The position numbers and the translations under genes were made by a program. This document shows, piece after piece, positions 41,539-50,590 of a DNA stretch of 64,000 bases (its first letter is position 1; each line of letters opens with the position of its first letter). Below the pieces are notes generated by a model. That model was given only the letters and a program-made list of their open reading frames with translations. It had not been told where the DNA came from and searched no databases. The stretch spans positions 806,001 to 870,000 of the forward strand of contig NZ_JBPGNY010000001.1 in NCBI RefSeq assembly GCF_051133435.1, given 5' to 3'. This stretch comes from JAAYAO01 sp051133435. Its GTDB lineage: Bacteria > Actinomycetota > Actinomycetes > Propionibacteriales > Propionibacteriaceae.

Positions 41539-42231
41539 GTGCGCCTACTACTGATTCGTCATGCCCAGACCACCGCGAACCGCGATCGCATTCTCGATAC
41601 CGCCGCTCCCGGCCACTCGCTGACCGACCTGGGTCACGAGCAGGCCGAGGAGTTGGCCCGACGACCGGAAGTGCAGCAGATCGGCGCGCTCGTGGTGTCG
41701 AACCTGGTTCGCACCCAACAGACGGCTGCCCCGCTGGTCGCCCGACTGGGCCTGACACCCGAGATCAACGCCGACGGCCGCGAGATCTTCGCCGGTGACC
41801 TCGAGGACGCCACCGAGCCCGACGCCCATCATCAGTACGCCCAGACCGTGTTCTCCTGGGTCGACGGTGACCGCAGCGTCCGGCTGGCGAACGGCGAGTC
41901 GGGCGAAGAAGTCCTCGCCCGCTTCGACCGCCAGGTCGACCGGGCTGTCGCAGCCGCCCGACAGGCCGGTTCCGATGTCGCCGCGGTGATCGCCCACGGC
42001 GCAATCCTGCGGATGTGGACCGGGTGTCGGGCCGATGGCGCCGATGCCAGCTTCATCGCCTCGCATCCGCTGGAGAACACCGGGATCATCGAACTGGCCG
42101 GCGACCCGGAATCCGGCTGGCGGCTGGTGAGCTACGCCGGCCTGACCGCCGAGCGGATCGCCGACGGCATCGACGACTCCCTGGCCACCGAGATGGCCCG
42201 CGACGAGCGCGAGGAGAACTTCGGGGGCTGA
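41539..42231 (+). CDS. Histidine phosphatase family protein
   Basis: 230 residues of the phosphoglycerate-mutase-like fold. RLLLIRHAQTTANRD is the RH motif with the phospho-accepting His (RHA instead of the usual RHG), and VIAHGAILRMW carries the second catalytic His. Substrate unknown; such proteins hydrolyse small phosphorylated metabolites. GTG 41539 is the only start and directly follows a -10 box. Converges on nothing; the TetR gene follows by 50 bp. Confidence 0.85.
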   Translation: MRLLLIRHAQTTANRDRILDTAAPGHSLTDLGHEQAEELARRPEVQQIGALVVSNLVRTQQTAAPLVARLGLTPEINADGREIFAGDLEDATEPDAHHQYAQTVFSWVDGDRSVRLANGESGEEVLARFDRQVDRAVAAARQAGSDVAAVIAHGAILRMWTGCRADGADASFIASHPLENTGIIELAGDPESGWRLVSYAGLTAERIADGIDDSLATEMARDEREENFGG

Positions 42232-42265
42232 CCCAAGGTCGAGCCGAGATAACGGCGCGATTACC

Positions 42266-42271
42266 TACTAT
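42266..42271 (+). promoter_or_regulatory. -10 box before TetR gene
   Basis: TACTAT ends 11 bases before the GTG at 42282; transcription would start within about four bases of the start codon. No ribosome site. Confidence 0.4.
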
Positions 42272-42281
42272 CCTCACTGTC

Positions 42282-42908
42282 GTGACCACCCGACCCGCAA
42301 CGAACGAGAACGCGCCGAGCGAGCAGCCCCGGCCCGGGCGTCCCCGCAGCAAACGCGCCCACCGGTCGGTCATCGAGGCCACCCTCGGCCTGATCGAGGA
42401 GGTCGGGCTGGAGGCGCTGACCATCGAAGCCATCGCCACCCGCTCCGGGGTGGCACGCACGACCATCTACCGCTGGTGGCCGAACACGACCGCCCTGGTG
42501 CTCGAGGCGGTACAGGAACTGCCCGCGCTCGTGGTGCCCGATATGGGCAACCTGGTGGAGGAGCTCCGAGCCCATCTGAAGGAACTCCGTCGGCTCTTTC
42601 TGGAGACGCCGTTGCTGGGTCTGATCGCGCGGGCCGGGCTGGAGAAGAATCGACTCGACCCCCAACTCGATGCCTACCTCAAGGACCGTGGCGCCCAGTC
42701 CCAGGAGATCATCCGGCGGGCGATGGCCCGGGGGGAACTACCGCCGGACACCGATCCGGCCGCCTTCGCCACCCTGATCAACGGCCCGCTGATCTCGGCG
42801 GTGCAGCTCGGCTGGGTCACCCCCGACGACGATTTCCTCGAACTGGTCATCCAGAAGGCGGTCGGCGGCGACATTCAACCGAGCGGATCGATGGCCGAAA
42901 CCGACTGA
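42282..42908 (+). CDS. TetR-family transcriptional regulator
   Basis: 208 residues. HTH HRSVIEATLGLIEEVGLEALTIEAIATRSGVARTTIYRWWPNTTALV is the TetR signature; the C-terminal domain is a helical ligand pocket. It is the only regulator next to the second catabolic island and converges with its first operon, so it is the likely controller of the 23-bp palindromes at 47722 and 57588 (inference). GTG 42282. Confidence 0.9.
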   Translation: MTTRPATNENAPSEQPRPGRPRSKRAHRSVIEATLGLIEEVGLEALTIEAIATRSGVARTTIYRWWPNTTALVLEAVQELPALVVPDMGNLVEELRAHLKELRRLFLETPLLGLIARAGLEKNRLDPQLDAYLKDRGAQSQEIIRRAMARGELPPDTDPAAFATLINGPLISAVQLGWVTPDDDFLELVIQKAVGGDIQPSGSMAETD

Positions 42909-42926
42909 TCAGGACGACCGATCAGT
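42904..42926. terminator. Short inverted repeat spanning two convergent stop codons
   Basis: ACTGATC (42904-42910) pairs with GATCAGT (42920-42926). It contains the stops of the TetR gene and of the enoyl-CoA hydratase, so it may be a small bidirectional terminator. Only 7 bp of stem. Confidence 0.35.
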
Positions 42927-43695
42927 GCTTCGCGCCCGGACGGCGACGCTGCCCGGTTTCCGTACTCCACTGCGAGCCCACCAGGCGATCTATCTCGCGC
43001 TCACAGTACTGCTCGAAGGACAAGTGCTCGGCGTCGTCGATGTTCTGCTTCATCAGGCGCATCGCCCGACTGTCGCTGTGGGTGTAGTCGCTCGCGAACT
43101 TCTGAACCGCCTCGGCGAAGGTGTCGGCCGGTAGCACGGCGTTGACCAAGCCGATCCGTTCGGCCTCCTCGGCCGAGATGCGCTTCGGGTGCAGGAAGAT
43201 CTCCTTGGTGCGGGCCGGGCCGAGCAGCCGCTGCGCCAACCAGATCGCGCCCAGTTCGCCGGGGAGGGCGTGGGTGAGAAAACCGGTGTTCAACCCGATA
43301 CCTGCCTTGGCGACCCGGAGGTCGGCGGCCAGGGCCAGCGCCAGCCCGGCACCGGCCGCTCCGCCGTTGAGGGCGGCGATGGTGAGCTGCGGGCATTGCC
43401 GAATGATCCGGATCAGTTCGGTCGCCTCCCGCATCCGGGCCCGGTGGGCCGGCTCGGATTTCTCCCACTCGGCCACCTCCCGGTCGGGCTCGGCGGCGAA
43501 GGCCCCACCGACGCTGAACAGCTTGCCCGCCCCGGTGATCACCACCACGTCGATGTCGCGGCTCGCACTCACCCGCAGCAGCGCCTCGCGCAGTTGCGAA
43601 CTCAACGGCTCGGCCAGCGGATTGCCCCGCTCCGGGTCGTTCAGCCGGATCGTCGCGACCCGGTCGCTGACCGAAAATTCCACCGCATTCACCAT
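42922..43695 (-). CDS. Enoyl-CoA hydratase/isomerase family protein
   Basis: 257 residues of the crotonase fold. IDVVVITGAGKLFSVGGAF forms the first oxyanion hole, LNGGAAGAGLALALAADLRVA the second. The usual paired catalytic glutamates are not evident at 120/140 (ALPGELGAIW supplies Glu at about 163), so reaction type is uncertain. ATG 43695 (MVNAVEFS). Last gene of the minus-strand operon, 61 bp after the P450. Confidence 0.8.
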   Translation of the reverse strand: MVNAVEFSVSDRVATIRLNDPERGNPLAEPLSSQLREALLRVSASRDIDVVVITGAGKLFSVGGAFAAEPDREVAEWEKSEPAHRARMREATELIRIIRQCPQLTIAALNGGAAGAGLALALAADLRVAKAGIGLNTGFLTHALPGELGAIWLAQRLLGPARTKEIFLHPKRISAEEAERIGLVNAVLPADTFAEAVQKFASDYTHSDSRAMRLMKQNIDDAEHLSFEQYCEREIDRLVGSQWSTETGQRRRPGAKH

Positions 43696-43756
43696 TTCGT
43701 GGCCCTTGTGTCCTTCTGGTGCGGTTTCGGCGTAGTTTGTATCCACATCGCCTGCA

Positions 43757-44983
43757 TCACGCGCCTTCACTCGGCCGCTGCTTCGGCACCACCGTGACCG
43801 GAACCCGGACGAAGCCCTTCACGAACTCGGCGGGCCGTCGCTCACACCGATCGAGATGGACGGTGACCTCGTCGACCGCTTCGAAGAACACAGTCAGCAT
43901 GATCTCGCCCATGGTGCGGGCCAGCTTCTCGCCCAGGCAGATGTGCGGGCCGATCCCGAACGACATCTTGCGGCTCGCGGGCCGGTGCAGGTCGAACTTC
44001 TCCGGCTCGGGATACTGCTTCGGGTCGAGCCCGGCGGCACCCCACATCAGGATCACGGCTTGGCCCTTCTTGAGCTGATAACCGTCGATCTCGACGTCGT
44101 TGAGCACCTGCCGGCACAGGATGTCGGTCGGGTGATCCAGCCGGACGGCCTCCTCGAAGGCGGCCGGAATCAGGGACGGGTCGGCTCGGACCTCCTCGAG
44201 GAACCGCGGGGTCCGGGCCAGGTAGTACAGGGTGGCCGCGGTCGAGATCTCGGTGGTGTCGGCACCGGTGACGATCAGGGTGTGCAGGTCGGCGGCCGCT
44301 TCGTCGCGGGTCAGTTTCCCGTCCCGGACGGCTTCCAGCAACCGACTGAGTGCTTCCCGGTCCTCGGGGCCGGGGTCCTCGTCGATGATCCGGCGCAGAT
44401 AGACCGCGACCTCCTTGATGGCCTCGAGGTTCTCGGGTGAGCTGCCCTTCTGCCCGGGCGTGCGCGCCAGGAAGTCGTCCACCCGTTCACTGAGCCACGG
44501 CATGTCCTCGACCGGGATTCCGGCCTTGACGCCGGCCACCCAGGTGGAGACCTTGCGGGTGTAGTCCTCGAAGAAGTCAAAGCTGGTCTTCTCGACCAAT
44601 ACCTCGTCGAGTACCTGCCGGGCGATCTCGCGGATCATCCCCGAATCGGCCACCACGGCCTTGTGCAGGTAGCCGGGCTGCAGGATCGCGCGCCGCCGCT
44701 GGTGTTCCTCGTTGCTCGAACTGGCGAAGGTCGGCGGTGCGGGTTCACCGAGCAGGACGTGGTTCGGGGTCGAGCCCGCCGCTGCGGTGAAGTTCTTGGT
44801 GTCGCGGCCGATCGCGCGCAGGGCGGTGAAAGAGTTGACCGCCCAGGCGTTGTACTCGGGCAGGAAGTGCATGCCGGCTTCCTCGTGCATCCGCAGATAG
44901 GTGTCCCGTGGTGCGAGCATCACCTCCGGCGCGTAGGGATCATAGATCGCGCCGCTGTGTGGACAGGTGGCCTGTTCGGTCAT
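43757..44983 (-). CDS. Cytochrome P450
   Basis: 408 residues, a soluble bacterial class I P450 that needs ferredoxin and reductase (not found here). Heme Cys349 in FGIGPHICLGE, oxygen-activating helix TGADTT at 239-244, E278-x-x-R281 of the K helix. The N-terminus MTEQATCPHS lacks any membrane anchor. Likely hydroxylates the terpenoid or aromatic growth substrate, by its operon context with an extradiol dioxygenase and dehydrogenase. ATG 44983, 13 bp after the dehydrogenase. Confidence 0.93.
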   Translation of the reverse strand: MTEQATCPHSGAIYDPYAPEVMLAPRDTYLRMHEEAGMHFLPEYNAWAVNSFTALRAIGRDTKNFTAAAGSTPNHVLLGEPAPPTFASSSNEEHQRRRAILQPGYLHKAVVADSGMIREIARQVLDEVLVEKTSFDFFEDYTRKVSTWVAGVKAGIPVEDMPWLSERVDDFLARTPGQKGSSPENLEAIKEVAVYLRRIIDEDPGPEDREALSRLLEAVRDGKLTRDEAAADLHTLIVTGADTTEISTAATLYYLARTPRFLEEVRADPSLIPAAFEEAVRLDHPTDILCRQVLNDVEIDGYQLKKGQAVILMWGAAGLDPKQYPEPEKFDLHRPASRKMSFGIGPHICLGEKLARTMGEIMLTVFFEAVDEVTVHLDRCERRPAEFVKGFVRVPVTVVPKQRPSEGA

Positions 44984-44996
44984 CAGTACCGCTCCC

Positions 44997-45923
44997 TCAA
45001 TAGCCCCGGTCGAAATCGACCACGTTCTGCAGCGGGTCGCCGGCGATCCAGCGTTCGAGGTTGTCCACGAAGGTGCGTTGCATGTTGTCCCAGACCCGGG
45101 GCCCGCTCCAGGACACGTGCGCGGAGAAGCGCACCTTCGGGTGGTCGTAGAACCAGTGCCCGGCCGGCAGCGGCTCGGGGTCGGCCACGTCCAGCGAGGC
45201 CGCCGCGAGTCGGCCCGAATCCAGGGCCCGACGCAGCGCGTCCTCGTCGATCAGCGACCCGCGGGCCACGTTCACCAGGTGCGCCCCCTCCGGCAGGTGC
45301 GCCAGGAAGTCGGCATTGACCATGCCCTGGGTCTCGGGTGTTCCGGGGGCGGCCAGCACCACATGGCTCGCCCGGTCCAGCAGCTCGGCCACCGAGCGGG
45401 TGCTCTGCACACCGTCCATACCCGAGGGCCCGTCGCTGCGCCGCAGAGCGCTGAGCTGCACCTCGAAGGGCAGCAGCCGGGCGGCGACCGCCTGCCCGAT
45501 CGAACCGAAACCCACCAGGGCCACCTTCTTGCCGGCCAACCCACCCAGCGCCGGGGTACCCCAGCGCTCGGGCGGCTCGGTGGCCCAGGCATCGGGCAAC
45601 CGCTTCTCGAAGGCGAGAATCTGGGCGACGACCCATTCGGCGATCCAGGTGGCGGTGGCTCCGCGGCTGCAGGTGACGACCTGGTCGGTCACCAGTTCGG
45701 GACGGAATCCGTCGATTCCGGTTCCGGCCAGGTGAATCCATTCGACCCCGCGGTCGAGCACCTCGGCGAGATTCTGGGTGGCCCGCATCGGCGTGAAGAG
45801 CACCGCGCCGCGCACGTCGTCCGGGATCTTCTCGTTCGGCGGTACCTGAATCACCGTGACGTCGGGGAACTGGGCTTCGACCTGGTCGAGCGGGCCGACC
45901 TGGCTGAGCACGGTCACACTCAT
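44997..45923 (-). CDS. D-isomer-specific 2-hydroxyacid dehydrogenase
   Basis: 308 residues. NAD-binding motif VALVGFGSIGQAVAARL, LVNVARGSLIDEDALRRAL (catalytic Arg and NAD contacts) and a substrate-binding His region HVSWSG. It oxidises/reduces a 2-hydroxy acid with NAD(P), possibly a branched product of ring cleavage. The start ATG 45923 overlaps the stop of the extradiol dioxygenase (ATGA). Confidence 0.9.
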   Translation of the reverse strand: MSVTVLSQVGPLDQVEAQFPDVTVIQVPPNEKIPDDVRGAVLFTPMRATQNLAEVLDRGVEWIHLAGTGIDGFRPELVTDQVVTCSRGATATWIAEWVVAQILAFEKRLPDAWATEPPERWGTPALGGLAGKKVALVGFGSIGQAVAARLLPFEVQLSALRRSDGPSGMDGVQSTRSVAELLDRASHVVLAAPGTPETQGMVNADFLAHLPEGAHLVNVARGSLIDEDALRRALDSGRLAAASLDVADPEPLPAGHWFYDHPKVRFSAHVSWSGPRVWDNMQRTFVDNLERWIAGDPLQNVVDFDRGY

Positions 45924-46831
45924 GCCGACTCCTCGCGCTTCTGCAACGACTCCGAGCTCAGCCCGCGGTGTCCCCACAGGTCGCCCGCGGCGTCCTGACG
46001 GACGTGCCAGGTGCGCTCATCGATCAGCAGGGCATCGCAACCCACTTCGACGTCGAAACCGGAGGGTCCGCGCATGTAGAACGACAGCATCCGGTCGTTC
46101 TTGTGCCGACCCAGGGAGGCGGTGATCTCGTAACCCCGGTCCATCACCCGGTCGAGCACCTTGCCGACCTGATCCACGTCCTTGAGCTGGACAGCGATGT
46201 GGTGGGTGCCCCGGGACGGGCCGGCGCAGCTGATCGCCACACTGTGGTGTCGTGGGCCGGAGCGCAGGAAGTCGACCCCGCCGTTCTCGCCGAAGCGGAT
46301 GTAGTCGCTGACCCGAAATCCCAGGCCCTTGCGGTACAGCTCGAGCATCGGCTCGGGGTTGGGGGTCATCAGCACGACATGGCCGAAACCGTGCTCGGTG
46401 AAGAAGTCCATCGATTGGGGGTGGGCTTTCGGGGCACCGTCGATGATCGCCCCGTAGACGAACTCCAACTCGATCCCCTCGGGGTCGGTCAGGGTGACCA
46501 TCCGGCTCACCCCGCGGCGGGCACAGACCTCGGCCTCGGCCTCCCGTGGTTCATGGCCGGCGGCTTGCAGTTGGGACACCAGATGTTCGAGTGCCTCCTC
46601 GTCGCGGACGTCGAAGCCCAGCGTGGTCAGGCCGCTGTTGCTGCCCTGCTTCACCCGGTAGCGGAAGGCCCGGTCGTCGGCCTTGAAATAGGCCTCCTCC
46701 TCATTGCCGAAGACCACGGGGCTGCCGGTGACATCGGACATGCCCAGCACGTTGACGCAGAAGTCGCGCCACACCTCGAGGTCGTCGACCTCCAGGCCCA
46801 TGTAACCGATGCCGTCGAAATGGAAGTTCAT
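45920..46831 (-). CDS. Extradiol ring-cleavage dioxygenase (type I, BphC/HsaC-like)
   Basis: 303 residues, two VOC domains. The second carries the whole active site of BphC-type enzymes at matching positions: His151, His211 and Glu262 (VEVG) as Fe(II) ligands plus His196 and Tyr252, against 146, 210, 260, 195 and 250 in BphC. It should cleave a catechol next to its hydroxyls. Ring substrate unknown, but such enzymes cleave 2,3-dihydroxybiphenyl or the steroid A ring. Overlaps the dehydrogenase; 7 bp from the aldolase. Confidence 0.9.
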   Translation of the reverse strand: MNFHFDGIGYMGLEVDDLEVWRDFCVNVLGMSDVTGSPVVFGNEEEAYFKADDRAFRYRVKQGSNSGLTTLGFDVRDEEALEHLVSQLQAAGHEPREAEAEVCARRGVSRMVTLTDPEGIELEFVYGAIIDGAPKAHPQSMDFFTEHGFGHVVLMTPNPEPMLELYRKGLGFRVSDYIRFGENGGVDFLRSGPRHHSVAISCAGPSRGTHHIAVQLKDVDQVGKVLDRVMDRGYEITASLGRHKNDRMLSFYMRGPSGFDVEVGCDALLIDERTWHVRQDAAGDLWGHRGLSSESLQKREESA

Positions 46832-46838
46832 CGAATCC

Positions 46839-47687
46839 TCAATCCTGAATGTCGGGCGAGTTCGCCATCACGTCTTCGTAGAGGCTCTGGAAGCCGAGCC
46901 ATCCCGCGTAGTGCGTGGCGGTGAGGGCGTTGGTGTCCATCGCCTCGGCGTCATTCAGCACCCGGTACGGACGTCCCGTCGCCTCCAGCCGCATCTGCGA
47001 CTGACAGACCTGATCGAAGAGCACGAACCAGAACACGGCCTCGTCGACGCTGTGACCGGCGGTGAGGTGACCATGATTCTCGTGCACCACGACGGTGACG
47101 CCGCCGGCGGATCGGGATTCGCGGGCGAAGGCCTCACCGAGCTTGTCGGCCACTTCGAGGCCGGTGACCACGCCGTCGAATCCGCCAACCAACTGCTGGG
47201 CCTCGTAGAAGGCACAGGCATCCTGACTGGTCGGTTCGATCAGCCGTCCGGTCGCGGCCCAGGGCCGGCCCCACGGGGAGTGCGAATGGCAGGCCGCCTG
47301 CACCTCGGGGTTGTGGTGATGGATCCGGGAATGGATCGCGAAGGCGGCCCGGTTCACCGGCTGGTTGCCCTCCAGGACGTTGCCGTGCTGGTCGACACAG
47401 ATCAGGTCGGAGACCTTCATCAATCGGAAGGCCTTCGACAGCGGGTTCACCCAGAAGGCCTCCGGGTCCTCGGGGTCGCGCACGGTGATGTGTCCGGCGA
47501 TTCCGGTGGTCAGCCCGAACTGGGCCAGCACCCGGAACCCGGCGGCCAGGCGCAGTTTCCGGTAGGCCCGCTCCTCCTCGTGGGTCGCGAAGGTCGGGCG
47601 CTTCAACACCTCGCGCGGGTTGAAGGGATCGGGCGCGGCGGCGCCGTCCCCTCCTTGGGCTGTGGCGTTGTGGAGCGTCTCAGTCAT
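46839..47687 (-). CDS. Class II aldolase/adducin family protein
   Basis: 282 residues. The zinc site is HSHSPWG (about 132-138) with a distal HENHGHLT, as in fuculose-1-phosphate aldolase-type enzymes; AGHITVRDP near 63 and NPLSKAF bind substrate. Retro-aldol cleavage of a hydroxy-acid ring-cleavage product is a guess. The first gene of the minus-strand operon (47687 to 42922), divergent from the glyoxalase-like gene at 47806. Confidence 0.88.
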   Translation of the reverse strand: MTETLHNATAQGGDGAAAPDPFNPREVLKRPTFATHEEERAYRKLRLAAGFRVLAQFGLTTGIAGHITVRDPEDPEAFWVNPLSKAFRLMKVSDLICVDQHGNVLEGNQPVNRAAFAIHSRIHHHNPEVQAACHSHSPWGRPWAATGRLIEPTSQDACAFYEAQQLVGGFDGVVTGLEVADKLGEAFARESRSAGGVTVVVHENHGHLTAGHSVDEAVFWFVLFDQVCQSQMRLEATGRPYRVLNDAEAMDTNALTATHYAGWLGFQSLYEDVMANSPDIQD

Positions 47688-47721
47688 CGTGACCTACCCA
47701 TCGAATTTGGTTATTGCCGCA

Positions 47722-47744
47722 TTTCGCTATGCCGTGTAGTGTAA
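47722..47744. promoter_or_regulatory. Palindromic site, half-sites TTTCGCTA / TAGTGTAA
   Basis: In the 118-bp divergent promoter between the two large operons. The half-sites are 7 bp apart and match the perfect-type site at 57588-57610 (TTACGCAA / TAGCGTAA) in 15 of 23 positions including both outer arms. A shared operator for the local TetR regulator is likely. Confidence 0.5.
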
Positions 47745-47805
47745 CTATCGATTCGAGCTCCCCACAACCCCCTCCCGCCGGGAGCAATCGAGAGGACGGA
47801 AAACC

Positions 47806-48198
47806 TTGTCAGTACTGCGATGCGAAGTGGGGCTGGTTTCCCGCGACGAGAACCTGGTGCGCTTCTACCGGGATGTCTTCGGTCTGGGCGACCTCGGATC
47901 GGCCGACACCCCGATGGGCACGATCCATCGATTGGGGCGCGACGCCGTGATGATCAAGATCGCGGTGCCGAACCAGACCCCGCAGGCGTCCTCCCGCTCG
48001 TCCGCCTTCGGTGAGGTGGGCCTGGGCTACCTGGCGATCTGGACGGCGGAGGATCTCGACGGTGTGATCGGTCGGGTCCGTGACTTCGCCGGCGGCGAGG
48101 TGATCCGGGAGCCCTTCGAACTGCGGCCGGGGGTGTGGACCTCGTTGGTGACCGATCCCGACGGCAACACCATCGAGGTCATGCGGGAGAGCACGTGA
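47806..48198 (+). CDS. VOC superfamily glyoxalase-like protein
   Basis: 130 residues, single VOC (vicinal oxygen chelate) domain with VGLVSRDENLVRFYRDVFGL and LVTDPDGNTIEVMRE. Many such proteins are isomerases or hydrolases in polyketide and catabolic clusters. The start is TTG 47806 after AGAGGA, with no better codon. Its stop overlaps the GTG of the thiolase, so it begins the plus-strand operon. Confidence 0.8.
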   Translation: MSVLRCEVGLVSRDENLVRFYRDVFGLGDLGSADTPMGTIHRLGRDAVMIKIAVPNQTPQASSRSSAFGEVGLGYLAIWTAEDLDGVIGRVRDFAGGEVIREPFELRPGVWTSLVTDPDGNTIEVMREST

Positions 48199-49388
48199 CG
48201 CCTGCCCGACCACCGCTCGCTGACCGGCACCCCCTGAGCAATGTGGGAGTGATCGCCGGGATCGGGCACACCGACTACGTCCGGGGCACCCGGCGCAGCA
48301 CCCTGGAACTGCAACTCGAAGCGAGCCTGACCGCACTCGAGGACGCCGGGCTGAGCGCCGACGAGGTGGATGCGGTGATCCCGAACTCGGTGTCCGGGCG
48401 CGCGGCCGAGGAGTTCATCGACAACCTCGGGCTCAAGGATCTGAAGTACTCCGCCACCCATCACACCGGGGGTGCGAGCGTGATTTCGTCGATCCAGACC
48501 GCGTGTATGGCGGTCGCCACCGGGCAGGCCTCGGTCGTCCTGGTGCCCGCGGGACGGCGCGGATACTCCGGCGAACGGGTCTCGGCCGGCCGGGCCGGCT
48601 CCCCGGTGCGCGCCAATATCGACGAGTTCGAGGCCCCGCACGGCCATTTGAATGCGATGCAGTGGTTCGCCCAGGCCGCCACCCGGCACATGTACGAGAC
48701 CGGGCTGAACGAACTGCACCTGGCCGAGGTCGCCCTCACCATGCGCCGGCATGCCCAACTCAATCCGGGGGCCTACTTCCACGGCCGCCCGATGACCCTC
48801 GAGGACTACCTCGGTTCCGGGTGGGTGAGCACCCCCTTCCGCCGCTTCGACTGCTCCCTGGAAACCGATGGGGCCGCGGCGGTGGTGATCACCGGCGCCG
48901 ACCGGGCAGCCGACCTGCCCAAGCCGGCACCCCGGATTCGCGGTATCGCCCAGGGGCACGCCTACCCGTCCACCTCACTGATCCAGAAGGCCGACCTCAC
49001 CGTCGTCGAAGGCCTCGCCCACGCCGGGCGCCGGGCCTTCGAGATGGCCGGGGTGAGGCCCGCCGACATCGATCTGGCCCTGCTGTACGACGCCACCACC
49101 TGGTTCGTGCTGGTGAGCCTGGAAATCCTGGGCTTCTGCGAACGCGGGGCGGCCGGGGAGTTCGTCGCCGGGGGCCGGATCGCCCTGTCGGGTGACCTGC
49201 CGGTCAACCCGCACGGCGGGCTGCTGTCGGAGGCACACGTCTCCGGCATGAACCACGTGGTCGAGGCCGTCCGGCAGTTGCGCGGTGAGGTGCCCACCGA
49301 GCGTCGGGTCGCCGACGCCGAGCTCGCCCTGGTCAGCAACGAGGGGCACTTCTTCGAGGGTGCCGTGATGATTCTGGAGGCGGCATGA
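48195..49388 (+). CDS. SCP2-type thiolase family protein (Ltp2-like)
   Basis: 397 residues. The thiolase fold lacks the classic N-terminal catalytic Cys motif (GGASVISSIQTACMAVATGQ stands in that region) and ends NPHGGLLSEAHVSGMNHVVEAVRQL. This matches lipid-transfer/Ltp2-type proteins, which perform retro-aldol or retro-Claisen release of short acyl-CoA together with a DUF35 partner. The partner is the next gene, overlapping by 4 bp. GTG 48195. Confidence 0.85.
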   Translation: MTPARPPLADRHPLSNVGVIAGIGHTDYVRGTRRSTLELQLEASLTALEDAGLSADEVDAVIPNSVSGRAAEEFIDNLGLKDLKYSATHHTGGASVISSIQTACMAVATGQASVVLVPAGRRGYSGERVSAGRAGSPVRANIDEFEAPHGHLNAMQWFAQAATRHMYETGLNELHLAEVALTMRRHAQLNPGAYFHGRPMTLEDYLGSGWVSTPFRRFDCSLETDGAAAVVITGADRAADLPKPAPRIRGIAQGHAYPSTSLIQKADLTVVEGLAHAGRRAFEMAGVRPADIDLALLYDATTWFVLVSLEILGFCERGAAGEFVAGGRIALSGDLPVNPHGGLLSEAHVSGMNHVVEAVRQLRGEVPTERRVADAELALVSNEGHFFEGAVMILEAA

Positions 49389-49798
49389 GCGAACAGCCGG
49401 ACGACCGCCCCAACACCTTCTGGGACGAAACCCGCCGCGGCCGCTTGGCGGTGCAGCAGTGCACCGGCTGTCGGCGCCTGCGGCACTATCCGCAACCGCT
49501 GTGCCCCGAATGTCGGTCTGCCGAGTTCACCTGGTTTCCGGTGACCGGCAGGGGCCGGGTCCACACCTGGACCACGACCCACCGCGCCTTCACCGAAGCC
49601 GACCGGGGTCGGGTTCCGTACACGGTCGCGGTGGTGGAACTGGACGAGGGCCCCCGCATGGTGGCCCGGATACCGGGGGAAGCCGACATCACCTTCGGCA
49701 CCCCGGTCGAGGTCTGCTTCGAAACCGGCGATGACGATCGCCGGCTACCGAACTTTCGCATCACCCCCGACGAAGGAGTCGCCGACGATGGCCGATGA
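49385..49798 (+). CDS. DUF35 OB-fold zinc-ribbon protein, partner of the thiolase
   Basis: 137 residues. Zinc ribbon CTGCRRLRHYPQPLCPEC with two CxxC pairs near residues 24-41, then the OB-fold (VTGRGRVHTWTTTHRAF ... VAVVELDEGPRMVARI). DUF35 proteins form a complex with SCP2-type thiolases (as ChsH2 with Ltp2). Overlaps the thiolase stop by 4 bp and the next hydratase by 11 bp. Confidence 0.88.
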   Translation: MSEQPDDRPNTFWDETRRGRLAVQQCTGCRRLRHYPQPLCPECRSAEFTWFPVTGRGRVHTWTTTHRAFTEADRGRVPYTVAVVELDEGPRMVARIPGEADITFGTPVEVCFETGDDDRRLPNFRITPDEGVADDGR

Positions 49799-50582
49799 AG
49801 TACTGCTGCAGGTCGAGGACGGGATCGCCACGGTCACCCTCAATCGGCCCAATGCCCTGAATTCCCTGAGCGCGGCACTGTGCACGCGGCTCCGCGAGGT
49901 GTGGGCGGAGGCGCGCAGCCGGGCCGACATCTCGGTGGTGATCCTGACCGGGGCCGGGTCGAAGGCCTTCACCGCCGGCATCGACCGCTCCGAGATTCCG
50001 GTCAATGACGGCGAGGCTCCCCCGTACGACCCGTTCACCTACGACGACATGCTCAACATGATCGGGCCGAAGGCGAATGACGTGTGGAAGCCGGTCATCG
50101 TCGCGGTGAACGGGCTGGCCTGTGGCGGGGCCTTCTACCTGCTCGGCGAGGCCGACATCGTCATCGCCGCAGAGCACGCGACCTTCTTCGACCCGCACGT
50201 CAGTTACGGGATGGCCGCGGTCTACGAACCCATCCTGCTCTCGGGTCGGATGCACTTCGGTGATCTGGCTCGGATGTCCCTGACCGGCCTCGGCGAGCGG
50301 CTCAGCGCCGAGACCGCCTGCCGCACCGGCTTGGTGAGCGAAGTGGTGCCGGCCGAGGAACTCCCCGGGCTCGCCCAGCGGATCGCCACCGCGATCGCCG
50401 CTTCCCCCACCGTGCCGGTACAGGCCACCGTCCGGGCCCTGTGGACCGCCCGGCGCCACGGGCTGACCGCCGCCCTGGATTCGGCCAATTTCCTGCTCGG
50501 TGCGGGCAACCAGCGCGAGTTGCTGCGCCGAGGACAGCAGAGCTTCGCCACCCGGCAGCGCCCCGAGAGCATCACCCGCTAG
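49788..50582 (+). CDS. Enoyl-CoA hydratase/isomerase family protein (second)
   Basis: 264 residues of crotonase fold. Oxyanion segment VVILTGAGSKAFTAGIDRSE and VNGLACGGAFYLLGEADIVIAAEHATFFDPHVSYGM; the catalytic Glu pair of classical hydratases is not obvious, so isomerase, hydratase or ring hydrolase remain possible. ATG 49788 follows AAGGAG. Not identical to the copy at 42922. Confidence 0.85.
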   Translation: MADEVLLQVEDGIATVTLNRPNALNSLSAALCTRLREVWAEARSRADISVVILTGAGSKAFTAGIDRSEIPVNDGEAPPYDPFTYDDMLNMIGPKANDVWKPVIVAVNGLACGGAFYLLGEADIVIAAEHATFFDPHVSYGMAAVYEPILLSGRMHFGDLARMSLTGLGERLSAETACRTGLVSEVVPAEELPGLAQRIATAIAASPTVPVQATVRALWTARRHGLTAALDSANFLLGAGNQRELLRRGQQSFATRQRPESITR

Positions 50583-50590
50583 GAGAACCG

